Positions 1-13,236 of a DNA stretch of 64,000 bases are shown in pieces; position 1 is the first letter of the stretch, and each line of letters begins with the position of its first letter. Where the stretch lies: the NCBI GenBank assembly GCA_036346275.1, contig JAYEVK010000402.1:124001-188000 (forward strand). Reading direction: 5' to 3'. The notes beneath the pieces were generated by a model, which saw nothing but the letters and a program-made list of their open reading frames with translations, did no database searches and was not told the origin of the DNA. The stretch is from Otatea glauca. Its lineage: Eukaryota; Streptophyta; Magnoliopsida; Poales; Poaceae. Made by a program: the position numbers and the translations under genes.

Positions 1-1127
1 TAGCCTTGCATGGCTGTGTGTGTGGGTTAATCCTAGCCCTTAGATGAGTGCTCTAGGGTTGAGGTACTCATCCAAGGGTGGTAGGTGGCCCAAGAGTAGT
101 ATAAATAGGGGTGGAGGGTAGCCTCCTTCCCTTGAAGGTGTTGAGGTTTTGATGCTCATTTGAGCTTTGCCCACATGAATGTGAGGCTTTGTAACCTCCT
201 TCCAGAAATGAAAGTTTTATTCATCCACCTCTGAATTTATTTTATGCATTTACATTATGTCTTTACTTTACGCAATTTAAATTCAGCATTTACTTTCCGC
301 AATTACATTCCCGCAATTTACTTTCAAGTAATTTGGATTTGCCTCCTCCTTCTAAATGCTGCTGTTCTTGGATGTTTTGAGTGTGTTCATATGGTTTTAC
401 ATCTCTTTTGCACTCTTGGATTGAGTAGAGAACATCTTTTCTTCCAAGTTCCAACTTTGTTCTGAACTTGTTCTTCGCGCAGCAGTCAGTGTTTGATTTT
501 TGTAAAAATATAGAAAAATCCTTTTTGAGTGATTCTTGTTGGAGGAGGTGCAGGACTCTGATATCCGCTTGCAGAAAAATTTTGGAGTTCACTTGTTGTA
601 TCGTTTGGGCGCCATGAGGTGAAAACCGAGCCCCAAACGTTCTGCTCGAAGTTCTTGACCAGACTGTGTTCTTCGATTTTTCGTGTTTTTTCTGTAAGGC
701 TTTTTGAGGAGAAATTTGGTGGAGTTCTTCAAGACTCTGATTCTCACAGGGAGAAAAAGTCTCAAAATTTTGTGAGCTACAGAAACCCACCAACCTCCTG
801 TGCAAATTGAGGACAAGTTCTGGGAATTCTGCTTTTGCTTTTCTGAAAGTGACTTTTGTGATTTGAATTGATGTCCTTTCTAAAAGCAAGAGTTTGAATT
901 GATTCCTCTTTATCTTGGACACTAGACAACCAGGATTGTGACTCAAAAATCCCCACATATTTTATGGTACTTATCCATGCAAGCTTGGGGTACACATAGT
1001 TGTCTAGTTTTTCGGGTTTTTCACAATTCCTTTTGAGCGATCTTGTCGAGGTTTTTGTTGGAGTATTTTGGGGGAATTTTTATTTGCGACCATTCACCCC
1101 CCCTCTGTTCGCCATTTCGGTCCTTCA
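1..1127 (+). repeat. Right part of an LTR (probable solo LTR, left end outside window)
   Basis: The stretch reads like a plant LTR. A TATA box (TATAAATA, 100-107) is followed by a T-rich leader with a polyadenylation-like stretch near 208-222. It ends in the C-run plus TCT motif near 1098-1110 that closes many copia LTRs, then GGTCCTTCA ending at about 1127. No TGGTATCAGAGC primer site follows, so this is not the left LTR of a full element. A solo LTR or truncated 3' LTR is the simplest reading. The family is uncertain and the 5' end is not visible. Confidence 0.45.
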
Positions 1128-3870
1128 CATCTCTTCGATATTTATGGATAAACATTTATGCACACTCACTGACTCTTTCGCAGAAGGGCTTTTTGAAAAT
1201 CCCGAAAATGCGTTTAGGTCCTCTCGCCGACTGTTTTGCCCAAAAACTTATGGTTCTACAGATTTGAATCAAGCTCCTTCTCGATCCCTTTTGAAAAAAA
1301 ATCCCTCACATTATAAGAGAATCGTATCTAGGCCTGAACCTTGCTTTTTTGCAAAAAAAGGTAATGTAAAATCACCCTCATGCGGCGTTGCGCTACGTTT
1401 ACATATCTATTGTTTTCTATGTTTTATTGTATTCAAGAAGAGGTATGCCATGCCGCTGGAGAGAGTCCAGCAACAAAGTTCCTTCCTTATGGTCCCAGTT
1501 TTACGACTCCTGGTGTGTTTCATTCATCTTTTGCCCCCTCTATGTTATTTGGTTTCTAGCTATTACTTGTCTCAAGTTTATACAATTGGGCTATGCTTAA
1601 TCTACAGACGTTAGTGAAGGGGAATGGGTAGTCTACTCTAGTATAAATCGAAATTTTCTATCATGTAACCAAGGAACCATACAAATTACGGATCGCAGAA
1701 ATACCACTAGACGCGCAGACTCGTAGCGGAAGTAGAGTCGATGTAGCGCTGGTGCGGTTGTAATCGTACTAGCCTTGCGCCTCCTCCAACAGCTCTTCGT
1801 GACCATTACAGGTTGCGGATCGTCTTAGCGTTGAAGCTTCGCAGCAACGCCTCCAAGGTATCCACACATACGGGGTAGGAACGTCATTCGCTGGAGTGCT
1901 AGCAACGGCTGCATGGTTTTGGGCGAAGGAGGTGCGACAACTAGGGTTTTGGGAATTTCGAATTCCTATGATGTCTCTTAACCTAAAGCCACCACCCCCT
2001 CCCTTTATATAGACACCCCACAATGAGTCTCTACATTAAATTCCTATTAGGAACTCAAAGCCCATAAAAATTCGGATCACCAACCAAATTAAGTCCCAAC
2101 CCTTTAAGCGTGCGACCCTATAGATTCACATATACTTGAACACTATTACTCAACCATTAATCAGTAACAATCCCTAGCAAGACGTGCTAACTCCCGAGTA
2201 CATGTAAAAATCATATCAGACGAACCTTAACAATGCTTAGTTACATGCATTTCCTTTTGTCTCATGATATCGGTCAAACTCAAGGCGAGAATGTGCCATC
2301 CTTGTTTAGTTAGCTCGACCACTCTTTCTCGATTATGTGACTCGGAATCCTTGACTACGATTAACTTTTTAACCACGAGTAGCTTGGCCATGCATTTCCG
2401 AAATCAGACCACTCGAGAAGCCCAGAGATATCTCTCCCGTTGTATGGAGGGGCAAATTCCATCTTGATTGACCATGCCTCGCAACATGCTCACGACATAC
2501 TCGAAATCCACCTTTATAGCTACCCAGTTATGGAGTAGCGTTTGGCAACCCCTAAGTCATTATACATCTCGAGTACATTCGTCAACCTCAAGTCTAAGGA
2601 TATAGCATACACATTGTATATGAGACCAACTGATGACAAGTAAGATTGCAACGCTCTCGCGGTGTCTCAAGGTGGGTCAATCCAACTCCATATTTTGTAA
2701 CATGTGTTCATATTATTGGTTTGATATCTCCATATCTATGACCCATGAAACATGGTCATCAACCAATACATATGCTAGTCTATTCATATATGTCCTCATA
2801 TGTTTATCGACTAGAGAACACTTTAGAATAGTTATCACAAAGTCATATATATAAAGTTTGACAAACAAGTCACATGCTTGCTAATAAATAATAATGAAAT
2901 TATTCAAGGAACAAGATAATAAATTATGAACATAAGAAAATATAATCATCTCTATGATTACTTCAAGTGCATATCTTCAACAATTAGTTGATTCTTTCTT
3001 GGCCGGAAGGTTCACTAGAAATGTATAACTTATAGAATTGATACTCTCAGCCTATTCCTTTTCGCATCACCAATTAAGATCTGCTTTTTTTATTTAGGAA
3101 AAGATCAAATTGATGGTTGCAACTTGACTTACTTACATAAATGTTGTGGTGATTCAATGTTTGTTTTTTTATAAATTTATAGAAGTTCATACCCTAGCCT
3201 ATCGATTCAAATTTTAGAAGGGACGAAGGATGTGCAGGTGTCAGGTTTTGATCTGTTTCTTTTCTTTACAACCCTCAAATCTGTTTCTTTTCTTTATGTA
3301 CATTTCTCCCTTTTTTCAGCAAACGCTAACTGCTACTGTTCTTTTCATAGTTTTTTTGTTTGAGAGATTTTTGTTTTCCACTTAGAAGAGACGAATTTTA
3401 TGGACTAGAGGACAAATCTTATAGCAAGCCATATTTAGGTTTCTGTGGTGATTTCTTGAGGGCCTCCGAATGTTTTGTCCTTGGTTTCGATCTATTTCTT
3501 TTCTTTATGTACATTTCTCTATTTCTATTTTAGCAAACGCTAACTGCTACTATTAGGAACATTGTATCATGTAGTCAAGCTTGTTGTATTGTGGTTGATT
3601 CCAAGTTCTCCTATAAAAGGTGTCAGCTTTTCATTTTGTTTGTAATACATACGTGCATATGTATGGTTTGTTGAATGGATGCATTCACCGAATCATCCCT
3701 TTTTAGTCTGCAAACTCCATGCCTTCACAACAATTCATTTATTCTTAAGAGTTTTTGTCCTAGGAACATATTTCAACAAAAATCGCTTCATGAGGTTGGC
3801 AACTGATAGCGCCTAACAAGACCTAGTATTGCCACCCATTTGGCGAATTTGATGGCATAGAATAACACGT
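1128..3870. other. Gene-free stretch, repeat-like, unclassified
   Basis: No coding exon can be supported. The part from about 1630 to 2640 has the composition of degraded LTR-retrotransposon sequence and includes a TATA-like CTTTATATAGAC near 2004 on the plus strand. The part from 3241 to 3556 holds a diverged direct duplication, in which blocks around 3241-3344 and 3481-3556 share TTTCTTTTCTTTATGTACA and GCAAACGCTAACTGCTACT. Open frames here are short and carry no recognisable domain. Confidence 0.3.
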
Positions 3871-5707
3871 GTGACCAGGTTTACATTACTAAACCGAGCT
3901 CAGAAATTGTCCCCCAGCGGTATCGATTTTCATCGAAAATCGGTCGAAACTGAATTAATTACAAAGTCAAATGTTTTGAAATCGACTGTCAAACAGAAAT
4001 GAAATAAATTAACATAGATAAAATATCATTCCATACAACAAATTAATTAAGAAAAAGCAAATTATTATTAAATAAAGCAACGGGTCTTATGGTCAATGTT
4101 TACACCACTATGCCTTAAGGGCTTGAGAAACAAATAAACCATTGTAGCGGAAATAAAATAACTTGGGCCATTCGACATGCCACAGGCAATCATCTGGGGA
4201 ACGCCTTTCTAATCCACGTAGTCTTCATATTATTCCTCCTCATAAAACTCAGTATTTCTTGGTCCTTTCTCAACAACTGATCAACAATGGCATATAGCCG
4301 TGAGTACAAAAAGTACTCAGTAAGCCGTATGGAAATAATGCAATATATTCATATAAGGCTTGCCAAAGAATAGTCATATTGTTCTTTTGTAGAAAGCAAT
4401 AACTTGAATTGGAATACAGTAAATAGATTGAAAGCATATTTATGAAAAAGATAATAAATAACTGGTAAATCAATGGTAGACAACATGAACAGAATGGTAA
4501 GATATCACCCTACACCATCTAAAACAATTATCAAACCACTAAATTCAACAATATCAACTTTAGACAACAAAACAATGGTGAACTCCTTGTTCACATCCCA
4601 ACAATTTCACCTTCCAACATTTCATGAAACACTTTATATCTCATGTGAAATTTCTGGGCATGTCCATGACCATGGACAAGGCTATTAAAATAGTTTTACT
4701 CTCTGTAGAGGTTGTACTACTTTACCCATAAGACATGATCATCTTTTTTTTCAAGCTATTAACACACTTTCTTTGGTGTGTCGGCGGAGAGATCACGACA
4801 AAGCCTTTGCAATGCCCTATCTAAACTCGGTACTGCCCGCTAATGTTTCACCCCTTAGAGCCCCCTCTTGAACCATGTGAATCAACCCGTCCATCCCAGA
4901 ACCAACACCACCAATTGGCAGTACTTAAATTTAGACATTGCAAATTAGTTAGCTGGATCTATCCTATATCAGACATGTGGTTGTACGGTTAGGCCCAGTT
5001 CAATAGTGCTAAAGATTAAGTCCTTAAGTTGTCTCAGACAAGACATCCACATCCCAAATGTGCTAACGGCACCCCATTTACTGCACGATTACTTGACCGA
5101 GAGACAACAATTTCATTCAACCAAGACTAATGGCACACCCTGCTATGGTACAATAAATTTTACAATAGTGGCTACCGGCCACAATTCAATATCTAATTAA
5201 GTCAAGATTAACATTAATTCACATGTGATATGAATCCCATCGTACAACTAAGCATGTCTAAGCATAGCTACGATAACCTAATATTGGTAATATGATCGTA
5301 TGTCCAACTAATAATGTCCCAACCTAGGGTTAACAATGGATTCATAGTATCCCAATAATCAAGTTGGCATAATGACAAATAGGTATTTAGCTATTCCAGT
5401 AATTAATCATTGTATAGAAATAGCATGCAATTGTATAAAATAAAGTACTATTGCAAACATAGGTTCAACATAATCAAAGGTTACGACTTGCCTTGCTGAT
5501 CTACTGCGGAGTCTTGATCTTCAAATTCTCCGTTCGCTCCCTCGGAATTAGCGTCTACCGGAAAAGACAGCAACAAATGCAAATAAATAACAAACAGAGA
5601 CTCAAACAACCTCAAAATTGAAAATAAATAGCTATGGAATGTAGAGCTTGATTCTATAAAAATTTAGAAATTTAAATCGCCTCAATTGGAGTTTGTATGA
5701 GAGAGAA

Positions 5708-6121
5708 CGGGCAAGCTTGTGAAGGCCGGAGTTCGCCTACCCGGAGTGGGGAAGAACTACCAAGTGATCGAGGGAGGCTCGTGTGGATTGCAGCCGGCTT
5801 GAAGTTGTTCAAACTTCCCCAATATGGATTAGAGGAGACCGGTAAGTCTCCGAGACCATGTGATAAATTCTTGTGTTTTTCTCTCTTGTGGTTTAAATCT
5901 CTTATTCTTGTCTGCAATTTACATTCATAAAAATTTTAGTGTATTGATCTTGTGCTTACTTATACTTAGGTTGTTGGTGCACTTAGTAAAATATAGAGAA
6001 TTTAGGCTTTAATTGTCAAAATTGCAATTCTTTCTTAGACAATTTATTTATTGCAATTAGAGCCGAAGAATTTTAAAAACATCCTATTCACCTCCCTCTA
6101 GTCGGTTATCCTTGATCCTAC
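5708..6121 (+). repeat. Truncated Sirevirus-like LTR 3' end
   Basis: This block is a diverged copy of the last 470 bp of the solo LTR at 17049-20299. It shares, in order, the CGCCTACCCGGAG motif, GGAGACCGGTAAGTCTCCG, TTTAGGCTTT with ATTGTCAAAA, and the terminal CCTATTCACC-CCCTCTAGTCGG ending in CCTACA at about 6121. The left part, including the hairpin arrays of the full LTR, is missing. It is therefore a truncated relic. Confidence 0.65.
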
Positions 6122-6267
6122 AAAGATACGGCTAGGTGCAGTAAGCTATGGTAATTTGAGTCATTTAATCAATGGCACGCTGTATGTGACAAGCAAATGC
6201 AGGAGAAGGATTTCGGCCCGAGAAGAGATTTAGAAAATAAAAACATTTTCTGAATTAAGAAAATTCT

Positions 6268-6303
6268 ATAAATTCAAATAAATTCAAATAAATTCAAATA
6301 AAT
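6268..6303. repeat. Simple tandem repeat, unit ATTCAAATA
   Basis: Three near-perfect copies of a 10-bp AT-rich unit (AAATTCAAAT) follow each other here, flanked by related AAATTCATAA sequence. Confidence 0.6.
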
Positions 6304-6503
6304 AGCAAATAAATTCATAAAAATCTCAAAAAATACAGAAAAATTCCTTGGAGCATAAGAAAATCTTTTGTTTGATGTATAGTTTAGTCAAATTAAATAT
6401 TTTTATTAATAGAAAATTCAAATTGACCTTAATTTAATCTAGGAAAAATGCAAATGGTTAATTTTCAAATTTAAACATTTAGCTCAATTTTTGGGATGTT
6501 ACA

Positions 6504-9035
6504 TTTTCCAATTTACCTTTTTTCTGATTTTCAACCGGTTTACATCGAACATCGGTACACTCAGCGAAAATTGAAAAAAAAATTCAAGGAAAATTGGAAA
6601 AAAATTACAGAAAACGCTAGATATTCAAGTAAAAGTAATATGAGAACTCAAAACAAGGACCTCTTATATTAAAGCTTTGTATTGTGATGACATGATAAAA
6701 GGTTGGAGGCATTTGTAGGACAATCAAGGATATTCAATGAATGATTAGCAGTACTAGGAAAATAATTATTAATGACGTGAGATGTAGTCATTAAAAGTCA
6801 GTAACAACCACATAATTATGATCATTAGCCATTGTTAAAGGCTCCATAGTTAATAGTACTAACAACTACGTACAATTTTTTTAACAACAGGATAGTGTGC
6901 TATTATTAATTATAAAGAAATAGTGACCACTTTTCTAGTATTAATAACCACATTTTGGTCACTGCTTTGCTTGATATTGTTGAGTATTATTGATCACTTT
7001 ATAGTATTAATAACAACCGGTTCTTTCATCACATCTAGTACCACATTTATATTAAAAAAACCTAGCTATTTTATCCCTGTTCATTTCTTAGAAACAAAGG
7101 CATAATTCCGATTCCATAAAAACATCCTGGATTAATACTATGAACCAAAAATTATATTATTGTATCTGAAATGTACAATTAGAATGTATACATATCCATA
7201 TACATGAAAGTTTTTCTCTTTTTTTCTCTTTTCTATTATCTATATTCGGTTTTGCTCAAAAACGTCTCACAAATTCGGTTTTTCAATAAATTTTTATGCC
7301 AGATGTCAAAAGGATATTAATACTAATTTTAAGGAACCTTTGGATAAATTTTCCCAAATTTCTCAAATTTTTTAATTTAAATTTGAATTGGACTGGTTTC
7401 ATTTCTCGAGCCGACCCAATACGTCGTCGATATTTCAAACCCTGGGTGTGACCCTTAATTCTTATTTATGTTCTTGTCTCAATGAATTAGATGTGTTTTT
7501 ACAATATTTATGTTATTGCCTTCATGAATTATTTCCTCAGTTTTCCAAGTTAATGTTGACTCTCTATGCTGAATTTAAATTGTTTTCCTTCACTATCCAG
7601 GTAAAAAGAACAGTCTGAATATGGCTTGCTACTTCCTATATATGATTTTAGCCCACCCAAATTTCAGTTCAGGAAAAATGTAGTTCATCAAAAAAAAATC
7701 CTTGCCAATGAGATGTCTCCACAATATCAAATCTGCAGTTTTCCATGTGATTTCCTATTTAAGAATAAAGCCAATGGTTCCCATTTTGTTTCTTTTCCAT
7801 TGTTATTCACTTCCATTATCGAATAGATAAATTAGATTTGGTTACCTTCATTCTGTTACTTTGTGAATGTGCCACATTTTCTATAGTAAACATTGCTTTA
7901 CAAGTGCTGATTCTATATAAAATCACTGTATTAGGAAACAATTCCAATGCTCTGTTAGTGTACATTCGATCAGATCGCTTCATAGTTCAGCTATCAGAAA
8001 ATTTCCCATATGATGTAGCATCTCATCAACCATTTGTCCTTAAATTTCATGTGATTCAATTATAGAGTTATTGTCAGTTGGTTATCTGTGTTGTGTGTGA
8101 TTCCCAAACCATTTTATGCCCTATTCATTTCCAAACTTTACTTCTTTATCTCCGCTAAACAAATGATCTCACGAGCGGCACAGCGTAGCGTGCATATCTA
8201 CCTACTTCCTATTATATTCCCGGAAATGCCGACAGCTTCTGGTATAGATACGGTTAGACTTAGAAGAGATGAGCTACCATTTTCTTCTTTGGACAACATT
8301 TTATTTTATGTATAGTTAAATGTTAACCTGTTTTGGAGATGTCACTTAGACCCGCACCTTTCCTTTCCCAATCCGAACGTCTAGTCATAACAACCAGAGG
8401 TACCACAGAAAATGAAATGCCGTCTAGACTATGATGTACACTGAAAAATACCAATAGCTGCGATAGTTCAACTTCGTTAGGTCTATCATCTTAAGCAGTA
8501 GATGTTTTGTTTTTAAAAGATTTTTTAATATATAATTGATTATCGTTTTTTCCTTGATGCGGTGTTGCATGTGCCAATGCCGACTAGAACAGTGAAGCTA
8601 GCCTTTCTTAGCACTCACCGATCGCAAAAGCGCCACATATCTGGTATTCTGGTCTGTTATTTTCGCGAGTGCGCCCACAGCGTAATCTCCATTTCCCTGG
8701 CACAGATTTCGACCTACATGCCATGTAACCTATCAGCTGTTTCGATGGGGCTGGGAAAAAAAACTCGTGAGAGTTTGAATTAAAATTATTTTGATTATAG
8801 TAGTTAATAAGCTTAAAATTAAAATAAATTTATTTTGAACGGAAAAATATTATTGAGTCTTAACTCGGTAGTAGCTCGTTAGTTTGAATTTAAAATAACC
8901 ATTTAAATCATATATAAAATAATTGTATGCCGAATTATATCAATTTTAAAAGAAACTCGATAGCAGCTCTAGTCATAAGGATTTATGCATAGATTATGAA
9001 CTGTGGCATGAGTACTTTTCCATTCTCCTCACATC
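6504..9035. other. Gene-free AT-rich stretch
   Basis: I find no exon set, RNA gene or clearly bounded transposon. Fragments near 6530-6610 resemble the flanking sequence at 3915-3960 (the GATTTTCAACCGGTTT type), which suggests that one old repeat was split by the LTR at 3.87-6.5 kb. Confidence 0.3.
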
Positions 9036-9163
9036 ATTGATCATTTGAGAGTTGATACATGTACCACATCCACAGACACCCATTGGCCAATCGATAATCA
9101 TTGATCATTTGATAGTTGATACATGTAAAACATCCACAGACACCCATTGGCCAATCGATTTAA
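9036..9163. repeat. Tandem duplication of a 64-bp unit
   Basis: Two consecutive copies begin with TTGATCATTTGA (9037 and 9101) and end with CACCCATTGGCCAATCGAT. They differ at only a few positions. Each copy contains the inverted CCAAT palindrome ATTGGCCAAT. Confidence 0.85.
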
Positions 9164-9553
9164 TTAGCTCGACAGCAACATGCATCAGCGCGCCAATCCC
9201 GTTTCCACTCCCTGTCAATCTAGACGCCGCCGCCGCCGCTGCGACTTGTGTTGTGCGCATGCCGGCCGTGGTGACCAACCCACAGGCTCGCAGCACGCCG
9301 TAGTGGCGGACACCGCCACAAAGCCACCGCATTCTTCGGGACGGGGCGACGGCGACGCGCGCGTCGCACGCAAAATATCTCCCGATCCATCGTCCTCCGT
9401 GGCCGTCCGCGCCCATGCCAGTGGCGGACGTGCGCCAACGACCAATTTTAGAGAAATTTTTACAGCACATTGCATTAGTAGTATACAGTGATAACCGAAA
9501 TCAGATTTAGTCATTAATTTATCAACGGTATCTAGTGGTAGTATAAATAGATA
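9164..9553. other. GC-rich island with no supported gene
   Basis: A sharply bounded GC-rich block (about 9180-9440), including a GCC-repeat near 9228-9240, interrupts AT-rich sequence. Both strands have open frames of 70-140 codons, but they are arginine-, alanine- and proline-rich, as expected of any GC-rich frame. They show no known domain. It could be a promoter-proximal island or a captured gene fragment. Confidence 0.3.
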
Positions 9554-9808
9554 TTCTATCCGTCTAAGTTTATAGGTGTATTTTTTTAATGATCTTGCCA
9601 ATAGATATAGGACGTATTTCATGTTCCAATACAAAATTAGTACGATGTTCCTTTGTAGCCCTAATAAATATCTAACTTAATATTATCTATATGTATGCGT
9701 TAAATACAGTGCTTAATGATAATAATGAAGGGTAATCTAATTATTTTCAACGTCGCATTGGTCTAGGTGCTGAGAGAAAATACGCATTGTAAGTTTGAAC
9801 GAAAGGAA
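9554..9808. mobile_element. Stowaway-like MITE
   Basis: The 255-bp element is bounded by TA on both sides. Its imperfect terminal inverted repeats are TTCTATCCGTCTAAGTTTAT on the left and, on the reverse of the right end, TTCCTTTCGTTCAAACTTAC. The interior is AT-rich and non-coding. A TA target duplication with CCGT near the end is typical of Tc1/mariner-type Stowaway MITEs. Confidence 0.5.
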
Positions 9809-10690
9809 TACTAGATCTGATCTATTGGATAGAAAAATAAACGTTCCGTATTGAATTTAGTATACCGTGAAAGAACTCCCAATTTTAACCGGCAAGTCCT
9901 GCTCGATCGATCACTAGCTAGCTATACGAGTACTGCGCCTTTGAGCATGCACGACGCTGCGAGTGGAGACGCACGCGGGAATGAGCTGGGGAACCGGCCA
10001 ATCGATCCAGGATTGGACCCGGATCATCTGCCAACTTCAGCTTGGTGGTTCCTTTAGGTCAAAAGCGACTGGCTGACTGGCACTGACCACTGAGCCTGAG
10101 TGTTCTGCTTGGCACGATGGCATATGCGAACCGCTCGATCTAGCGTCAATTCGGATGGCTGTAGATGAAGCTGGAGGAGGATATGTAATTTGCAAGGATC
10201 TTGTAGGAAACATTTGGGTAGGACGAGTTCTTATGCATGCATCCTCTTACCACAGGCATGCATTGGTTTCTCAGTAGAAATCTTGGCGTGTGTTGGGTCA
10301 TCCTGTTTGGGTTTGTAGTCATCTAGGATTATGAAGCTGATAACTATCCGTTGATACGCCTTCTTAAGGAAAACCACTGATTGAATCTTTTGTTTACCCG
10401 TATCTCTCAAAAAGTTCAACAAAATACCACTTGTGGTGACCATGACAAGTGCGGTCCAGGTCCACCATGTCGGTGACACACTAAGCTGCGTGATGTCAAA
10501 CTCGCACTTCTATATTGAAATGAAAATTCTATGAGATTTGCAGGAACTACATGGACCTCACTTGAGCCGAGGTGTTGATTTGCGTCCATTAGCAAACACT
10601 GATACTTTATCGCATCTGCACTTCTTATTTTGCAATGAGTATTGAACTAGTGGCGTCCTCTTAGTTTACCACCTATGAGATGCAAACTGT
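9809..10690. other. Gene-free stretch
   Basis: No exon, RNA gene or bounded repeat could be supported. The only open frames are short and have no recognisable domain. Confidence 0.3.
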
Positions 10691-10691
10691 G

Positions 10692-12993
10692 TCGACCCGC
10701 ATAATTAATATAGGATAACGACAGTAACATTGTCATTAATCTTGAGTTAATTAAGCTGATTTGAGCATATTAGCTAACAAAACATCGAGCTGGCCCGATG
10801 TTTTATCAGTTAATACACCGATTCAGAGTGTTGCAGCAAAATACTAATTAGAGACTTAAAGGAAATTTATTACATTCCAAATACGCAGTACTAGCTTACA
10901 GTTCTTCACCTGTCTTATTACATAATTTACAACAAAAACTTAGTATAACATTTATTTTACATTATACCCTAGAGAACGAGGTCCTCTAATGTAGGAGCCA
11001 TTATTCCACCTAGTCCTCTGGATAGTCCTCCGCCTCTTCATCACCCTAATCCTACGAGTAACCATCCATCCACTTCTCATCGGAGCATCCATAACAATCA
11101 GAATCTAAGAAAAGAAGGAATTATACAAGGGTGAGTACAAAGATGTACTCAGCAAGCGTTAATAACAAAATGCAACTTATGAGTTTTATAAACCAGAACC
11201 ACCACCAGTTCCATTCCACAAATCCTTTCCTCAGGACCAATTATCGGAAATAGATTTTATTAAGAAAATCTTGTGTTTTGATTTTTATTTGTAAAATTGC
11301 TAGTAGCACTCGTATATGAGGCAGATTTAACTTCTGTAGCCTCTAATCCCGGAGATAGGTATGAATTCATGATTTTAACCCTGCGCAGGTTTTGTATCAC
11401 TTTACCCATAGCGAACTCGACCGTAGTCAGGAACCCAAAATATTTATCACTATTCCGGTATTTAAATCTCCAACCCTGGTCCCTTCCAGTTGTACTCTAT
11501 ACCGAATCCGATGGTACTATTTTATGGGATGGCCAATTGTACCTTATCTTGAGACTAGAGTCAGACAACCTACATTGGTTGCCATATTGTTAACCTACGC
11601 TGAATAACAATATACCATATCAAGATAATAGTTACTCATCTACCCTGACCACTTACCAGTTGTACTCAATAGCAGATACTCATATACCCTAGGATGGCCA
11701 GTTGTACTCTATCTTGAGACTGAAGTTAGACAACCTACGTTGGTTAACAATATACCATCTCGAAATAGAATTTACTCATCTACCTTGACCACCTATCAGT
11801 TGTAATTTTTTACGAATCGGTGGTACTAAAACATTGGGGTAGCCAGTTGAACTCCATCACAACATCTGGAGTTACTCATCTCATAGCTTTAAAATATAGC
11901 ACCAAATATCCGTCACTGATTATTATTGTGCCAAATAACCATTACAGGTTATTATTGTGTCCTCGCTAGGCCTCCGACGTATTCCTGCTTCACAGCTCTT
12001 ACTTACCAAATGTGGAGATTAAACACCAATATAGGACAACATTTTCTGGTTGTTTCCACACACTATGGTTGATACAATTTAATATGGCTCATTGCCCAAG
12101 TGTAGTGGTGTTATCCTTATATCTTAACCCCTGTAGAGGGCCCCTCCAACAAATGCTCCCTCCTGGCACCCTCTACCCACCACATATTTACCTCATCTCG
12201 ACTCCACCTGTCGATGAGTAAAAATAACAATCACAACTGCATACGCAGTTTATCAATATCCAACAAACATATTTAGGTTTTTCTTGAATCAACATTCTAC
12301 CATGCACCAATGATACCACATATATTCCGAATAATCCATTGATATTAAATTAAGCATGGTCATGGATGCTTGCCTCGATTTTTTTCAAAATAAGCATCTT
12401 CACCCATTTACTGTTCGGCCATCCAATTAGATTTAATTCCTAAAATTACATAAATGCCATATTTAGTGGCTGATAGAATTTTACATGCTTTAAGGTGCCC
12501 AACCTGCACTTCTCATTATTCTGAGAATTATAAAATTTACGTTGTGATTTTTAGGGCTTTATTTGATTTTATTTGGCCACGCTTTAGCTATTGGTTCAAC
12601 TGACTAAAATTATTGTTTTTAATGGATTTTAGCTGATTTGATTTATTTTGAATCTTGCACATATACAGATAATTTTTATTTGGCAGATTCACTAAGATTT
12701 CATTTTTCTTGTTTTTTTCTTATTTTATTTTTCTGATAAATTATTAGTTGCAGCAGTTTTACGCGATTTTTAGCTTAAGGAATTATGTTGTGGTCATTTT
12801 TTTATGGCTGGTTGCTTATTTTTTCGTGTTTCAAAAAATTCCAAAATTTCTTTCCTATTTTTCTCTTTCTTCCCACCAAGCCTGGCCCTTATCCTTTCGG
12901 TCCGGCCGACACTCCTTTTGGCTCCTTCCTTTTCTTCTCCCCATTTCTCTGGCCTTTGCTCTTCCTCCTTTTCTTGCCTTCTGATTCGACTAC
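10692..12993. repeat. Old LTR-like host sequence, left part, split by copia A
   Basis: The sequence from about 10692 (TGTGTCGACCCGC) to the insertion point at 12993 continues at 20636-20823 and again from 26963 once the two nested copia elements are removed. It includes the GAGTAC...GTACTC inverted repeat followed by CAGCAAGC (about 11133-11158), which also occurs near 4301. It also has pyrimidine-rich sequence before the insertion site (12890-12985). A chromovirus-type LTR of several kb is the likely identity. Diverged internal repeats (a CCAGTTGTACTC block near 11485, 11655 and 11700) are visible. Confidence 0.4.
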
Positions 12994-13219
12994 TGTTAAG
13001 GAACCTCGCTATCGAATAGTCCGCGGTTCTCGAACAGATCTGAATTGGAGAACAGAAAGACTAGAGAGACACAGGTTTAGGAGGAACTGCGAGAGAATAC
13101 TTTATTGCTTCTGATTTCTTATACAATGGGGTGACCCCCCTCCTCCTTATATAATAGTCGCCTAGGGTTTCGGCTAAGGGACCATCGTGGGCTTTCATGG
13201 GCCACGTGGTTTCCCAACA
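12994..13219 (-). repeat. 3' LTR of copia A
   Basis: This 226-bp LTR is flanked on the left by target duplication ACTAC. On the minus strand it keeps a TATA box (TATATAAG, plus-strand 13147-13154) that the opposite LTR has lost. Confidence 0.93.
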
Positions 13220-13236
13220 CTCCCCCTTGGGCCCTT
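13220..13236 (-). other. Polypurine tract of copia A
   Basis: Read on the minus strand the sequence is GGGCCCAAGGGGGAG, directly abutting the 3' LTR. This is the expected plus-strand DNA primer site. Confidence 0.85.

Larger units (their letters stand above)
3871..6503 (-). repeat. Old gypsy-type (Tekay/RIRE3-like) LTR sequence, minus orientation
   Basis: Two marks support a degraded chromovirus LTR read on the minus strand. The right end reads GGGATGTTACA (6493-6503), the reverse of a TGTAACATCCC LTR start. A small inverted repeat GAGTAC...GTACTC followed by CAGTAAGCC lies at about 4301-4325, and its counterpart occurs in the related sequence at about 11140. The left boundary and target duplication were not found. 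A copia LTR fragment (5708-6121) sits inside. The family name rests on remembered resemblance, not a search. Confidence 0.35.

Noticed and set aside
290..958. Minus-strand frame of 222 codons
   Set aside because: It lies wholly inside LTR leader sequence and shows no domain. It is explained by chance openness of the T-rich complement.
1000..1614. Plus-strand frame of about 200 codons
   Set aside because: It crosses the LTR end at 1127, has no domain or family-like composition, and lacks a plausible promoter or splice context.
9105..9634. Overlapping frames of 70-140 codons in the GC-rich island
   Set aside because: Several frames are open at once on both strands, as expected from GC-rich sequence. 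Their composition is dominated by Arg, Ala and Pro.
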